Source: Cohnella thailandensis
Lineage (GTDB): Bacteria; Bacillota; Bacilli; Paenibacillales; Paenibacillaceae
DNA length: 64,000 bases
Direction of reading: 5' to 3'
Assembly: GCF_014212135.1 (NCBI RefSeq)
Contig: NZ_JACJVQ010000008.1
Location: 124,001 to 188,000, forward strand
The notes under the pieces are model-generated. The model had not been told where the DNA came from, did no database searches, and saw nothing but the letters and a program-made list of their open reading frames with translations. Positions within the stretch are counted from its first letter, which is position 1, and each line of letters starts with the position of its first letter. This document shows, piece by piece, positions 17,370 to 26,072 of the stretch. The translations under genes were made by a program, and so were the position numbers.

Positions 17370-17456
17370 TTGGCGAAGCAGCAGGGGCATGCGAACAAGA
17401 ACACGACGAAGCGCACTTCGGACAAGAAGGGCAACAGCTCCGGCAACAACCATTAA
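17370..17456 (+). CDS. 28-residue basic hydrophilic peptide
   Basis: TTG start at 17370 preceded by AAGGAGG with 8-base spacing, encoding MAKQQGHANKNTTKRT and a SDKKGNSSGNNH tail, then a strong terminator. It is rich in Lys, Asn, Gly and His and lacks hydrophobic residues, resembling minor small acid-soluble spore proteins in composition, though no family is recognised. The perfect SD and the terminator make coding likely despite the size. Confidence 0.6.
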   Translation: MAKQQGHANKNTTKRTSDKKGNSSGNNH

Positions 17457-17470
17457 ACTGTCTGCGCCAA

Positions 17471-17526
17471 AAAAAGGCTTTCCCGGGAAAAGCGCCGCGA
17501 GCGCCCTCCGGGAAAGCCTTTTCTTC
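17471..17526. terminator. Bidirectional terminator
   Basis: 15-bp stem built on AAAAGGCTTTCCCGG / CCGGGAAAGCCTTTT with T runs on both strands. It ends the 28-residue peptide gene (+) and the GH18-like gene (-). Confidence 0.88.
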
Positions 17527-17549
17527 ATCGATTATCGTTTACCGTCCGC

Positions 17550-18419
17550 TCATTCCTTCATCGCCCGCCAAGCCCCGTACTCGTGGATCGCGAACCCGGA
17601 GAAGGCGTTGCGGCCCGAGAGAAGCCTCTCGGCCTGCCTCAGCTGACCGCTTAGATACGATCTTCCTTCCCCGTAAAAGGTAATGCTGGCCCCTTCCGCG
17701 GTAGCTAGCGTCTCCACCCCGATCATCGCCGGAACGCCCAGATCGGCCGCTTCCTCCAGCTCTTTGTCCGCCGCTCCCGCAATCGTCTGCGCCGAGTCCC
17801 GGTAAGCCATGATAGTCACGCCGTCGTACTGCCTCATCATCCAGCGGCTAAGCGTCTCGTTGCCTTCCGGGGTCTTGTAGTTGTACAGCCAGAACGGGAT
17901 GTCCGCATGAACCGGCAGCTCCAGCTGATCCGCCCTGCTCGCGATGTAGCGAACGTTGCTCTGCCATTGGGGAATGAAATCAGAGCCTCCCGAGCTCCAA
18001 CCCGGCAAGGAATAAGGCTCGATGTCGACATGGATTCCCTTGAACTTCTCCTCTGCCGCCGCGCTCTCTTGATAGTCGCGAAGCCAATCGAGCGAAGCGT
18101 CGATGTTCGGGCGACTCTTAACGAAGCCCCAGGAAGCTCTTCCGTCCAACGCGTGAACCTCGATTCCCAGCTCGCCGGCCGCTTGGATAAAGCTTTTATA
18201 ATCGTCATCCTTTACGTCGCGATTGATCTGAAGGTAGATCGTATTAAGGCCGTTGCCCGTCGCAAAATCCAAAATGTCGGCAGCCTCGGAACCGATAAGG
18301 GGAGTATCCCACAGCCAAGTGGCGCGGGGGTATTCGGCGGCACCCGACGGGGTCGGGGTTCCGGCGGCGATGGCTGTGGCGGCAACGACGGCGGACAAAG
18401 GCTTAAAGAAACTTAACAA
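17550..18419 (-). CDS. Secreted GH18-like TIM-barrel protein (paralogue 1)
   Basis: 289 residues from a TTG at 18419 with AAAGGAAGG at 7-base spacing; an ATG at 18446 would add nine residues but has no SD. The signal peptide is MLSFFKPLSAVVAATAIAAG, with cleavage after SGAA. The rest is one alpha/beta barrel: ATWLWDTPLI, TIYLQIN, KGIHVDIEPY (an acidic motif like the DxxDxDxE strand of GH18), LPVHADIPFWLYNY, GVTIMAYRD, and SGFAIHEYGAW at the barrel end. This suggests a glycoside hydrolase or a glycan-binding barrel acting outside the cell. It is divergent from a clear paralogue at 18549. The substrate is unknown. Confidence 0.75.
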   Translation of the reverse strand: MLSFFKPLSAVVAATAIAAGTPTPSGAAEYPRATWLWDTPLIGSEAADILDFATGNGLNTIYLQINRDVKDDDYKSFIQAAGELGIEVHALDGRASWGFVKSRPNIDASLDWLRDYQESAAAEEKFKGIHVDIEPYSLPGWSSGGSDFIPQWQSNVRYIASRADQLELPVHADIPFWLYNYKTPEGNETLSRWMMRQYDGVTIMAYRDSAQTIAGAADKELEEAADLGVPAMIGVETLATAEGASITFYGEGRSYLSGQLRQAERLLSGRNAFSGFAIHEYGAWRAMKE

Positions 18420-18548
18420 TTCTAATCCTTCCTTTCTGCGTTTCATGGTGTACCCTAAGTATAAGTTTCCGCGTAAGAACAGAAATGGACCTGCGAACTA
18501 AATGCAGATTAAAGTGTGCACAGAAAGCAAATATGGAGTGGATAGACG

Positions 18549-19481
18549 ATGAGAAAATGGACCTATGCGATCGGTCTTCCTATATTCGCAATAATATTGG
18601 CGCTATTGGGATTCATCCTGTACAGGGAGTTCGATTCCGCGCCGGCTCCCGCCTCGGGACGTACGACCTGGGTGTGGAGCCTGGAGGAGTTGCTGAACGA
18701 TAATGGAGGGGCGGAGGAAGTGATTCGCTTCCTGGAGGAGCAGAGGGTAAACGCGGTTTACCTTCATGTCGACGATACGCTGAAGAAAGCCTCCGCCCGA
18801 GAGGCCTACCGCGATTTTATCCGGCAAGCCTCCATGGCCGGCATTCAGGTGCATGCCCTCGGAGGAGATCGGGACTGGGTGCTGGAGCCGGGACGCGCGG
18901 AGTTCCGGGTTTTCCTGGAGCTGATAACCGACTACAACGGGTCCGCTCCCGCGGAGTCCCGTTTTACCGGCGTTCATCTGGACGTGGAGCCTTATCTATT
19001 GAAGGAATGGGAGGAGGATCGGCGCGGAGTCGTCGAGTCGTGGCGGGAGATGACCGAGGAATTCGTCTCCTTCGCGCAAGCTCATTCGCTCGAAACCGGC
19101 ATGGATCTTCCCTTCTGGCTCGATACGGTTCCGGCCGGGGACGATAACGAGAACGACGGCATCCGGACGCTGGACCAATGGATGATGGCGCGCGCGGATT
19201 CGGTCTCGCTGATGTCCTATCGCAACGAAGCGGAAGGCGAGGATGGCGTGCTGGCGATCGTCGCCGGCGAGCTCGAGCATGCCGGCCGAACGGGCGGAAC
19301 CGTTTACGTGGGGCTGAACGCGGCCAAGGACGAGGAAGAGAAGCTCACCTTCTACGACCGCGCCGCCGAGGAGCTCCGCCGGATGATGCGGAGGATCGAC
19401 GACGAATACGCCGGACAAGCCGGCTACGGCGGGATTGCCGTGCACGACTTGGCCAACTGGATTCGCAAGGAACGCGAATGA
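18549..19481 (+). CDS. Membrane-anchored GH18-like TIM-barrel protein (paralogue 2)
   Basis: 310 residues with an N-terminal helix (about 5-25, uncleaved or a signal anchor). The barrel is collinear with the divergent neighbour: TTWVWSLEELL, AVYLHVDDTL, TGVHLDVEPYLL, ETGMDLPFWLD, SVSLMSYRN, YGGIAVHDLANW. The acidic pair in HLDVEPY corresponds to HVDIEPY in the paralogue and sits where GH18 enzymes keep their catalytic acid, so both are probably enzymes of one uncharacterised family. One being secreted and one anchored suggests they act on the same glycan at different places. Function is inferred. Confidence 0.75.
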   Translation: MRKWTYAIGLPIFAIILALLGFILYREFDSAPAPASGRTTWVWSLEELLNDNGGAEEVIRFLEEQRVNAVYLHVDDTLKKASAREAYRDFIRQASMAGIQVHALGGDRDWVLEPGRAEFRVFLELITDYNGSAPAESRFTGVHLDVEPYLLKEWEEDRRGVVESWREMTEEFVSFAQAHSLETGMDLPFWLDTVPAGDDNENDGIRTLDQWMMARADSVSLMSYRNEAEGEDGVLAIVAGELEHAGRTGGTVYVGLNAAKDEEEKLTFYDRAAEELRRMMRRIDDEYAGQAGYGGIAVHDLANWIRKERE

Positions 19482-19490
19482 CGCGTAAAC

Positions 19491-20372
19491 CTACTGTTCC
19501 TTCAAGTAGTCCTCCACGAAGTGGATAAAAGCCCGCGCCGCGTGGTTGAGGTATTTATCCGACCGATAGATGATGCTTGTCTCCCTGATGGGCGGGTAAT
19601 CGCGGATGGGGATAAAGCGCAGGTCAAGGCTGTCGATCGATTCCAACAGCGCGCTCGCGACGATCCCTACCCCGACATTGGCTTTGACGAAAAGGAACAG
19701 GGACGGATTGGAGCTTGTCTCCACCACCACGTTCGGCTGGACTCCGTGCTTCTCGCACCAGCTCTCCACGAAATCTCGCCCCCATAACCCTTTGGGGTAC
19801 ATGACGATAGGCAGCGTTCGCAGGTCGTACAGGGAAATCGATTCGGCCTGCGACAGCTCATGCTCCTTGGACACGACGATCCCGTACTCGTCCCGGGACA
19901 GGGGACGGATGACGAGCCGGGAATCGTAGGCCGGCTTGCCGGAGATTCCGATATCGATGTCGGCGCTCAGCACGAGTTCGGCGACATCGATCTCCGAGAA
20001 GATTTTCAGCCGGATATTCGGATACTTCTGAAAGAAACGGATAAACATAGGAGTTAGACGGTAATCGAGCTCCGACGGCAAAGCTCCGACGCTTAGGCTC
20101 CCGCCCTTCTGCGCGGAGAGATCCTCTATCTCCAGTCGGGCGTTGCTCAGATTCTGGAACACCATCTTGGCGTTTCTCTTCAGAACGGATCCCGCGTCGG
20201 TCAGCTCGATGCGCTTGCCGATCCGGTTAAACAGCGGAAGTCCGATCTCCTCTTCCAGCGCTTTGATCGACAAGCTCAAATTCGGCTGGGAGATCCCTAT
20301 CCGTTCTGCCGCCCTCGTAAAATGCAGCTCCTCGCATACCGCGATAAAATACTCCAGCTGCCTTAGCTCCAC
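19491..20372 (-). CDS. LysR-family transcriptional regulator
   Basis: 293 residues. The N-terminal winged HTH (1-60) shows the LysR signature: LEYFIAVCEELHFTRAAERIGISQPNLS, split here as LEYFIAVCEELHF and TRAAERIGISQPNLS. A linker helix and a periplasmic-binding-protein-like effector domain (about 90-293) follow. It is divergent from an MFS gene of the CynX/NimT family, the usual arrangement for a LysR activator and its target. The intergenic region holds a perfect inverted repeat (20406-20426) suited to LysR binding. The inducer is unknown. Confidence 0.92.
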   Translation of the reverse strand: MELRQLEYFIAVCEELHFTRAAERIGISQPNLSLSIKALEEEIGLPLFNRIGKRIELTDAGSVLKRNAKMVFQNLSNARLEIEDLSAQKGGSLSVGALPSELDYRLTPMFIRFFQKYPNIRLKIFSEIDVAELVLSADIDIGISGKPAYDSRLVIRPLSRDEYGIVVSKEHELSQAESISLYDLRTLPIVMYPKGLWGRDFVESWCEKHGVQPNVVVETSSNPSLFLFVKANVGVGIVASALLESIDSLDLRFIPIRDYPPIRETSIIYRSDKYLNHAARAFIHFVEDYLKEQ

Positions 20373-20405
20373 TCGACCTTTTCCCCCTCATCCGTATATG
20401 GTTAA

Positions 20406-20426
20406 ATCATTTATACAACAAATGAT
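20406..20426. promoter_or_regulatory. LysR-type operator
   Basis: ATCATTT-N7-AAATGAT, a perfect 7-bp inverted repeat fitting the T-N11-A rule. A further AAATGAT half-site lies at 20451-20457, abutting the -35 of the MFS promoter. Confidence 0.6.
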
Positions 20427-20445
20427 AACGATAATTCAAATAGAA

Positions 20446-20474
20446 TTGATAAATGATCTCCCTCCGAGTAAGAT
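20446..20474 (+). promoter_or_regulatory. MFS transporter promoter
   Basis: TTGATA (20446-20451), 17-base spacer, TAAGAT (20469-20474). A LysR half-site overlaps the spacer start. Confidence 0.6.
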
Positions 20475-20507
20475 TTGTTCACGAGTCAACGGAAGGGAGT
20501 CATCCAA

Positions 20508-21701
20508 ATGAAGAAAAACGTCCTTATGGTGCTTGCCATGTTCATAGCTTCCCTCAATCTTCGCCCGGCGATCAACTCGATCGCGCCCCTGCTGGACGGC
20601 ATCCGGAACGATCTGGCCATGAACGGTTCGATCGCCAGCCTTCTGACCTCGATCCCGGTGCTGTGCATGGGCCTGTTCTCTCCGATAGCCGTGAAGGCCG
20701 GCGGCAAATGGGGGCTCGAGAAGGTGATGGGAGTATCGCTGATCGTCATCGCGCTCGGAACCGTCGTTCGCCTGTTTACGAATTCCGTCGCCTTTCTGCT
20801 CGTCACGGCATTGATCGCGGGAATAGGAATCGCGTTTATCGGACCTCTGATGGCCGGCTTTATCAAGAAGCATTTTCCGGGGCAGGTTCCTTCCATGATC
20901 GCCGTGTATTCCGTCGCTCTTACGCTTGGCGCCGCCATCAGCTCGGCATTGTCCTCTTCGCTGCAGCGCGCGTTCGGCTCTTGGCAGGGATCCCTGGCCT
21001 CTTGGGCCGTCCTAGCCGCCGTCGCCGCCGTTCTCTGGTGGCTGCTCGTACTCCCGGCGTCCGCCGGTTCCGCGGCTTCTTCGTCTTCGCCGGCATCGGC
21101 GACCGCCCGGCTTCCGTGGGGAAACGGCAAGGCTTGGATCTTGACCTTGTCCTTCGGCCTGATGGCCGTCCTGTTCTATTCGTACACGGCTTGGATCCCG
21201 GAGATGGTTCAAGCCATGGGGTACTCGAAAGGGTATTCGGCGGCTACCTTGACCCTGTTCGTCGTCGTGCAAATCCCCATCAACCTGCTCATGCCGATCT
21301 TGCTAAGAAAAGCGCCGTCCCGCCGGTTATGGCTCGTCGCGGCGTCCGCATTCGAACTGGCGGGACTCGTCATGCTTGCGCTGCATGCGACGCCGTGGGT
21401 TGCCGCCTCCCTGATCGGGATCGGCGCGGGCGGGCTGTTCTCCCTGAACCTAATGCTCCCGATCGACGCCGCGAGCAGCGCCCATGAAGCCGCCTCCTGG
21501 TCGGCCATGACGCAATCCGCCGGCTATGCGATCGGCGCCGCCGGCCCGATCTTCCTGGGCAAGGTCCATGACGCGACCGGCAGCTTCGCCTCCGCCATCG
21601 TCGGCATGATGGTCGTGGTCGCGCTGATGGGTCTCGTTCAGCTCGCGGCAACCTCTCGCGGCCGCCGGGCGGTGAAGGCTTCTGCTCTAAGGGTGCAGTG
21701 A
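20508..21701 (+). CDS. MFS transporter, CynX/NimT family
   Basis: 397 residues from ATG 20508, which has GGAAGGGAG at 8-base spacing. Twelve predicted membrane helices. The family mark is the first-helix motif SLNLRPAINSIAPLLDGI, typical of CynX/NimT/YycB carriers that move cyanate, nitroimidazoles or other small anions and drugs. The cytoplasmic loop contains an Ala/Ser-rich stretch (SAASSSSPAS). Expression is probably driven by the divergent LysR regulator. The substrate is not predictable. Confidence 0.88.
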   Translation: MKKNVLMVLAMFIASLNLRPAINSIAPLLDGIRNDLAMNGSIASLLTSIPVLCMGLFSPIAVKAGGKWGLEKVMGVSLIVIALGTVVRLFTNSVAFLLVTALIAGIGIAFIGPLMAGFIKKHFPGQVPSMIAVYSVALTLGAAISSALSSSLQRAFGSWQGSLASWAVLAAVAAVLWWLLVLPASAGSAASSSSPASATARLPWGNGKAWILTLSFGLMAVLFYSYTAWIPEMVQAMGYSKGYSAATLTLFVVVQIPINLLMPILLRKAPSRRLWLVAASAFELAGLVMLALHATPWVAASLIGIGAGGLFSLNLMLPIDAASSAHEAASWSAMTQSAGYAIGAAGPIFLGKVHDATGSFASAIVGMMVVVALMGLVQLAATSRGRRAVKASALRVQ

Positions 21702-21731
21702 TCCGTCGAATTCGCTTGAGGGTTACGCGTT

Positions 21732-22120
21732 GATGTGCGCGGATAATCCGCGCAACGGCACCCGCATGAGGCCGAATCCGAAGGAGATGCACGGAAATTC
21801 CGTGCAACGGCCGCCCCCAGGGGGCGGAGCCACCGGAGATGCACGGGAATTCCGTGCAACGGCCTCCTCCAGGGGGCAGAGCCGCCGGAGATGCACGGAA
21901 ATTCCGTGTAACGGCCGCTTCCAGGGGGTGGAATCGCCGGAGATGCACGGTAAATCCGTGCAACGGCCGCCCTCCGGGCGCTGAGCAGCCGGAGATGCAC
22001 GGAAATTCCGTGCAATGGACGCCCCCAGGGGGCTGAGCCGCTGGCGATGTACGGAAAATCCGTGCAACGACTGCCCCGAGGGGGCGGAGCCGCCGGAGAT
22101 GTACGGAAAATCCGTGCAAC
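21732..22120. repeat. Eight-unit intergenic palindromic array, 52-base period (family B)
   Basis: Units start at 21732, 21786, 21838, 21890, 21942, 21994, 22046 and 22098; all spacings are exactly 52 except the first (54). Each unit has a palindrome GCACGGA-AAT-TCCGTGC and, except the last, a GC-rich second stem near its centre. The first unit is degenerate (GCGCGG / CCGCGC) but keeps the stem by compensating changes. The last unit runs straight into the terminator shared by the convergent MFS and dehydrogenase genes. Open frames on both strands here are artefacts of the periodicity. It is not a CRISPR, because there are no unique spacers. Confidence 0.9.
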
Positions 22121-22146
22121 AAAAAGCACCCTCGCGGGTGCTTTTC
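22121..22146. terminator. Bidirectional terminator between convergent genes
   Basis: AAAAGCACCC-TCGC-GGGTGCTTTT, with A/T flanks that give a T run on both strands. It serves the MFS gene (+) and the nucleotide-sugar dehydrogenase operon (-). Confidence 0.85.
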
Positions 22147-22165
22147 TCATTAGGTATTGCCCCCG

Positions 22166-23530
22166 TCACCCCGCCGACGTATGCATCACGTGCATCGGAC
22201 GGTCGGCCGGAGCGCCGAGCTTGAAGATGTGCGGCAGGTCGAACGACGACAGCGCGTTGCGCGTGTCGAGAATCGGGACGCCGAGCCCCGCGAGCTCGCG
22301 ATACGGGAAGGCGGCGTGGTCCGTGATGAGCACGAAGCAGTCGTACCCGCGGAACTGATCAAGGTTGTACGGGACCGAGCGCACGGTCTCGCCCGCGTGA
22401 TCGCGGAAGGAGGTCGCGAACGGGTCGTAATAATCGACGATCGCGCCTTCCTTGCGGTACAGCTCGTACGCTTCAAGCCCCGGAGACTCGCGAAGGTCGT
22501 CCACGTTCGGCTTGTAGGCCATGCCGAGAATGAGGATTCGGGAGTTGCGCAGCGACTTCGCCGATTGGTTCAGGATGTTGGCCGTCTTCGTGACGACGTG
22601 GTAAGGCATGTTCGAGTTGACCGACTGCGCCAGCTCGATGAAGCTGCTGTAGAAGCGGTAGCCCTTCGCCTTCCAGGCCAGGTACATCGGGTCGAGCGGG
22701 ATGCAGTGCCCTCCGATTCCGGGACCGGGATAGAACGGCATGAAGCCGAACGGCTTCGTGCTCGCCGCCTCGATGACCTCCCAGATATCGATGGACATCC
22801 GTTCGCACATCATCGCCATCTCGTTAATGAACGCGATGTTGACGCTCCGAAACGTGTTCTCCAGCAGCTTGGACATTTCCGCTACTTTCGTCGAAGAGAC
22901 GGGAACGACCTTTTCCACGATATTCTCGTACAGCAGCTTGCCTAACGCGCCGCACTCCGGAGTCGTGCCGCCGAGCACCTTCGGGGTGTTGTAGGTCGCG
23001 AACGTGCCGCTTCCCGGATCGACGCGCTCCGGAGAGAAGCAGAGGAAGTAATCCTTGCCGGCGACGAGTCCCATTTGGGCAAGCTCGGCCTCGATCAACT
23101 CCTCGGTCGTTCCGGGATAAGTGGTGCTCTCGAGTACGATCAGCAAGCCTTTCTTCATATAATGCTTAAGTTGATTCACGACATACACGATGTACGAGGT
23201 ATCCGGGTCTTGATTGGCGCTCAGAGGAGTCGGCACGCAGATGGATACGGCGTCGAGCTCGGCGACCTTCGAATAATCCGAAGTCGGTTGGAAGCGGCCG
23301 CCGGCCAGCGCTTCGCCGAGCTTCTCCCGGGAGATGTCCTGAACGTAGGACTCTCCTCTGCGCAAGCTCTCGATCTTTCTCTCATCCAGATCGATGCCGT
23401 AGACGGAGAAGCCCTGCTTCACCATCTCGACCGCCAGCGGAAGCCCGACATAGCCGAGGCCGACGACGCCCAGCTTGGCTTGCTTGTTCTCGATCGCCCT
23501 TTGCAGGCGCGTGTAGTTCGTGTTTTTCAT
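22166..23530 (-). CDS. UDP-sugar 6-dehydrogenase (likely UDP-N-acetylglucosamine type)
   Basis: 454 residues. The N-terminal NAD domain has GVVGLGYVGLPLA (GxGYVG at 24-29). The catalytic Cys is C276 in GPGIGGHCIPLDP, and the C-terminal UDP-binding domain has LGMAYKPNVDDLRESP. The GGHCIP(L/V)DP form and the overall length point to the WbpA/TviB/WecC branch (UDP-GlcNAc or UDP-ManNAc oxidation) rather than plain UDP-glucose dehydrogenase. It is the last gene of a run starting with glmS, so oxidation of UDP-GlcNAc to its uronic acid would fit the pathway (inference). It would supply an acidic sugar to the GT2 synthase. A 190-base gap separates it from the preceding gene. Confidence 0.88.
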   Translation of the reverse strand: MKNTNYTRLQRAIENKQAKLGVVGLGYVGLPLAVEMVKQGFSVYGIDLDERKIESLRRGESYVQDISREKLGEALAGGRFQPTSDYSKVAELDAVSICVPTPLSANQDPDTSYIVYVVNQLKHYMKKGLLIVLESTTYPGTTEELIEAELAQMGLVAGKDYFLCFSPERVDPGSGTFATYNTPKVLGGTTPECGALGKLLYENIVEKVVPVSSTKVAEMSKLLENTFRSVNIAFINEMAMMCERMSIDIWEVIEAASTKPFGFMPFYPGPGIGGHCIPLDPMYLAWKAKGYRFYSSFIELAQSVNSNMPYHVVTKTANILNQSAKSLRNSRILILGMAYKPNVDDLRESPGLEAYELYRKEGAIVDYYDPFATSFRDHAGETVRSVPYNLDQFRGYDCFVLITDHAAFPYRELAGLGVPILDTRNALSSFDLPHIFKLGAPADRPMHVMHTSAG

Positions 23531-23723
23531 ACTTTACCTTCTCCTCCTCAGGGGGTTCAATAGTAGTTGGAATAAGGGCTGCAATGGATAAAAAGGGAAC
23601 CCGTCCTGCCAAAATCGCCGCCACTCGCTCGCAGGTGCTCCTATTGAGTCGTGGCTACTCAACTTCGTACCGCCACTCGAGAGAGTTCGCTCCATCTAAG
23701 TACTGGCCGCTCAACATTCGCGC

Positions 23724-24533
23724 TTAAAGCAGCCGTTCGATCCGTTGCTCCAGCTCCGCCGGGGAGAACGGCTTCGTCACGTAGTCGGCCACGCCGAGCT
23801 CGTAGCACTTGCGCATCGTCTCTTCCACCCGGTTGTCCGTGAACACCACGGTACGGGCAAGCGCTTCGGCGTCCTCGTTCAAAATTCGCGTCAGCATATG
23901 GTAGCCGTCCATCCCGGTCAGGTTCAGGTCCGTCACGATGACGTCCGGTTTCTCGCGGCGGAACAGCTCGAGTCCTTCGTTGCCGTCCTCCGCGTCCAGC
24001 ACTCGGTAGCCTTTCAGGCTAAGCCGCAGCCGTACGTAGCGGCGGGTCTCCTCGTCGCCGTCCACGAGCAGCACCGACTGCGTGCCGCTCGGCTGGTACC
24101 GCTCGCGGAACAGCACGATCTCCATGCTCTCGGGCAATTGCTCGAACATGTCGGTCATCGTCTCGAAATAACGCGGATTTCTCTCCGCTTGCTTGCCCAT
24201 CCCGGCGAGCATCATGGCGCAGTCTTCCGCGCCGAGCCGAGCCAGCGCCCCCTTCACGTGGAGCGCGGCGTAATGGGTGAGCCCCATGCCGGAGCCGAAC
24301 AGAAGGAACGCGGCTTGCCGCTTGCCCGGTTCCGCAACCGTCTCGATCGTCGTATGCAACTCCGCCTCCAAGCCGCGGATCAGTTCGCGAATCGTATCCT
24401 CGAAGTTCTCCAAGCAGCGGACGAGCACGATTCCGCAGTCCTGCACGGATGCCTCGTCTCCCGCCCAATAACGCTCCACGACCGCTTGATACATCAATTC
24501 GTTCAGCTTTGCCGCTTCCGGTAGCTTATTCAT
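23724..24533 (-). CDS. Receiver-domain protein with unusual N-terminal domain, in polysaccharide locus
   Basis: 269 residues from ATG 24533 (GGAGGAG upstream). Residues 150-269 are a CheY-like receiver (SVLLVDGDEETRRYVR, acceptor in VIVTDLNLTGMDG, VTKPFSP). The receiver is C-terminal and nothing follows it, so output must come through the N-terminal 145 residues. That part (VLVRCLENFEDTIRELI, AAFLLFGSGMGLTHYAALHV, CAMMLAGMGKQAERNPRYF) resembles a cyclase fold that has lost GGDEF residues. I offer degenerate GGDEF only as a possibility. It lies 20 bases after the GT2 gene and probably tunes the synthase rather than transcription. Confidence 0.78.
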   Translation of the reverse strand: MNKLPEAAKLNELMYQAVVERYWAGDEASVQDCGIVLVRCLENFEDTIRELIRGLEAELHTTIETVAEPGKRQAAFLLFGSGMGLTHYAALHVKGALARLGAEDCAMMLAGMGKQAERNPRYFETMTDMFEQLPESMEIVLFRERYQPSGTQSVLLVDGDEETRRYVRLRLSLKGYRVLDAEDGNEGLELFRREKPDVIVTDLNLTGMDGYHMLTRILNEDAEALARTVVFTDNRVEETMRKCYELGVADYVTKPFSPAELEQRIERLL

Positions 24534-24553
24534 TTTCCAATCTCCTCCTGCCG

Positions 24554-25978
24554 TCACGGGGACGTGGTCGTAGTCGCATCCTGATTCCAGCTCTGCCGCG
24601 TCATGACTCCCCAGGTGTTGTTTTTGCGCAAATATTCGATATGTCCTTGGAAGCGCCACAGAACGCCGAGCTGGTAATAGCCCAGGAACATAAGCGCGGA
24701 AAATCCGATCATCTTGGCCATATCCTTCATGCGGGGATACCGCTGGAACGCGAGCTGTTCGAGCACGAGCGATCCGACGGCGAGCAGGTACCCGCTCAGG
24801 AAGTTGATCGCGGCGAAGACGAGCAGCACCGGCCACTTCGTCATGTCCATTGCCACGTAGCCTATCAGCGCGAGCAGGCCCGTCAGCTTGAAGTACGGGT
24901 TCAGCGTCTCGAACAGGACGTTGTAAGGAACGGTAAGCATTCCGAACACCTTGTACTTCGGGCGGAAAAACATGTCGCGGTTCTCGATCATGTTCTTCAG
25001 GTTGCCGCGTCCCCAGCGCTTGCGCTGGCTGCTCAGAATCCGGTAAGTATCCGGAGCCTGCGTCCAACAGACGGCATCGGGGCAATAGGCGACCCGGTAG
25101 GGCAGCTTCTGGTCCAGCATGTGCCGATGAAGCTTGATGATGATGTTCATGTCTTCTCCCGGATATCCGTCCCGGTAGCCGCCGACCTCGACGACCTTAT
25201 CCTTGCGGAACATGCCGAACGCGCCGGAGACGATAATGAGCCCGTTGATATGGCTCCAGCCGATCCGTCCCCCGAGGAATGCCTTCATATATTCGAGGGT
25301 CTGGAACATCGGCCACATCTTGCGCGGCAGCCGGACGTCCTCGACGACGCCGTCCCGGATCGTGCAGCCGTTCGCGATGCGAACGTTGCCTCCGATGGCG
25401 ACCGTCTCCGCCGGATTCTCCATGTAGACGCGAGCCATCCGGATCAAGGCATCCTTCTCCAGCAGCGAATCCGCGTCGATCGAACAGATAAGCGGATAGT
25501 GGGACAGGTTGATGCCGGCGTTCAACGAGTCGGCTTTGCCGCCGTTCGGTTTGTCCACGACGAACAGGTTCGGGTATTCCGGATTGTGATAGACGGTCCG
25601 GACCTGCGTGCAGTCGATCGAATAGCGAATCGTCTCGTCCTCCTTCGGGACGAGACCGAACGCTTGGATCAGCACCTTCAGGGTGTTGTCGTTCGAGCCG
25701 TCGTTGACGACGATGACTTCGTACGTATGATAATGAAGCGTAAGCAGATTTTTTACGTTGTCGATGATGGTAAGCTCCTCGTTGTACGCGGGAACGAGAA
25801 GCGAGACGGGCGGCGCGGATTCCGATCCGGCCAGCGACTGGAACTTGGAATAAGCCGCCCCTTTCCTCATGGCATAGACGCCTCGATAAGACAGAAACAA
25901 TATGACGAAATAAATCAGCGTGACGGCGACGACGTAATACGTGATCGCCGATCCGTAGCCGAGCAGAATCTCTCTCAT
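24554..25978 (-). CDS. Processive glycosyltransferase family 2 (exopolysaccharide synthase)
   Basis: 474 residues. One N-terminal helix (12-34), a cytosolic GT-A domain (about 55-330), then three to four C-terminal helices (about 345-450). Catalytic motifs are complete: VNDGS (91-95), DAD (168-170), GED (274-276) and QRKRW (318-322), the signature of processive synthases such as IcaA, HasA and BcsA. It should polymerise a UDP-sugar and thread the chain through the membrane. Its neighbours (glmS, UDP-sugar dehydrogenase) suggest an aminosugar and/or uronic-acid polymer. A response-regulator gene follows closely; upstream lies a 190-base gap with a short tandem repeat. Confidence 0.9.
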   Translation of the reverse strand: MREILLGYGSAITYYVVAVTLIYFVILFLSYRGVYAMRKGAAYSKFQSLAGSESAPPVSLLVPAYNEELTIIDNVKNLLTLHYHTYEVIVVNDGSNDNTLKVLIQAFGLVPKEDETIRYSIDCTQVRTVYHNPEYPNLFVVDKPNGGKADSLNAGINLSHYPLICSIDADSLLEKDALIRMARVYMENPAETVAIGGNVRIANGCTIRDGVVEDVRLPRKMWPMFQTLEYMKAFLGGRIGWSHINGLIIVSGAFGMFRKDKVVEVGGYRDGYPGEDMNIIIKLHRHMLDQKLPYRVAYCPDAVCWTQAPDTYRILSSQRKRWGRGNLKNMIENRDMFFRPKYKVFGMLTVPYNVLFETLNPYFKLTGLLALIGYVAMDMTKWPVLLVFAAINFLSGYLLAVGSLVLEQLAFQRYPRMKDMAKMIGFSALMFLGYYQLGVLWRFQGHIEYLRKNNTWGVMTRQSWNQDATTTTSP

Positions 25979-26072
25979 GGCCAGTATAAAACCCCTTTCT
26001 CAAGCCAAAACGCCTTCGGCGCCCTGTCGACGCCGAGTAGCTTTGCGGAGACGATACGGGCAAGCGCGGACC

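Noticed and set aside
21732-22120. CRISPR array
   Set aside because: The whole 52-base unit is conserved and there are no unique spacers between constant repeats; it is a palindromic tandem array.
21730-22224. Long overlapping open frames on both strands (up to 250 residues) through the repeat array
   Set aside because: They exist because 52-base units without stops keep several frames open. Translations are repetitive, have no SD and appear on both strands.
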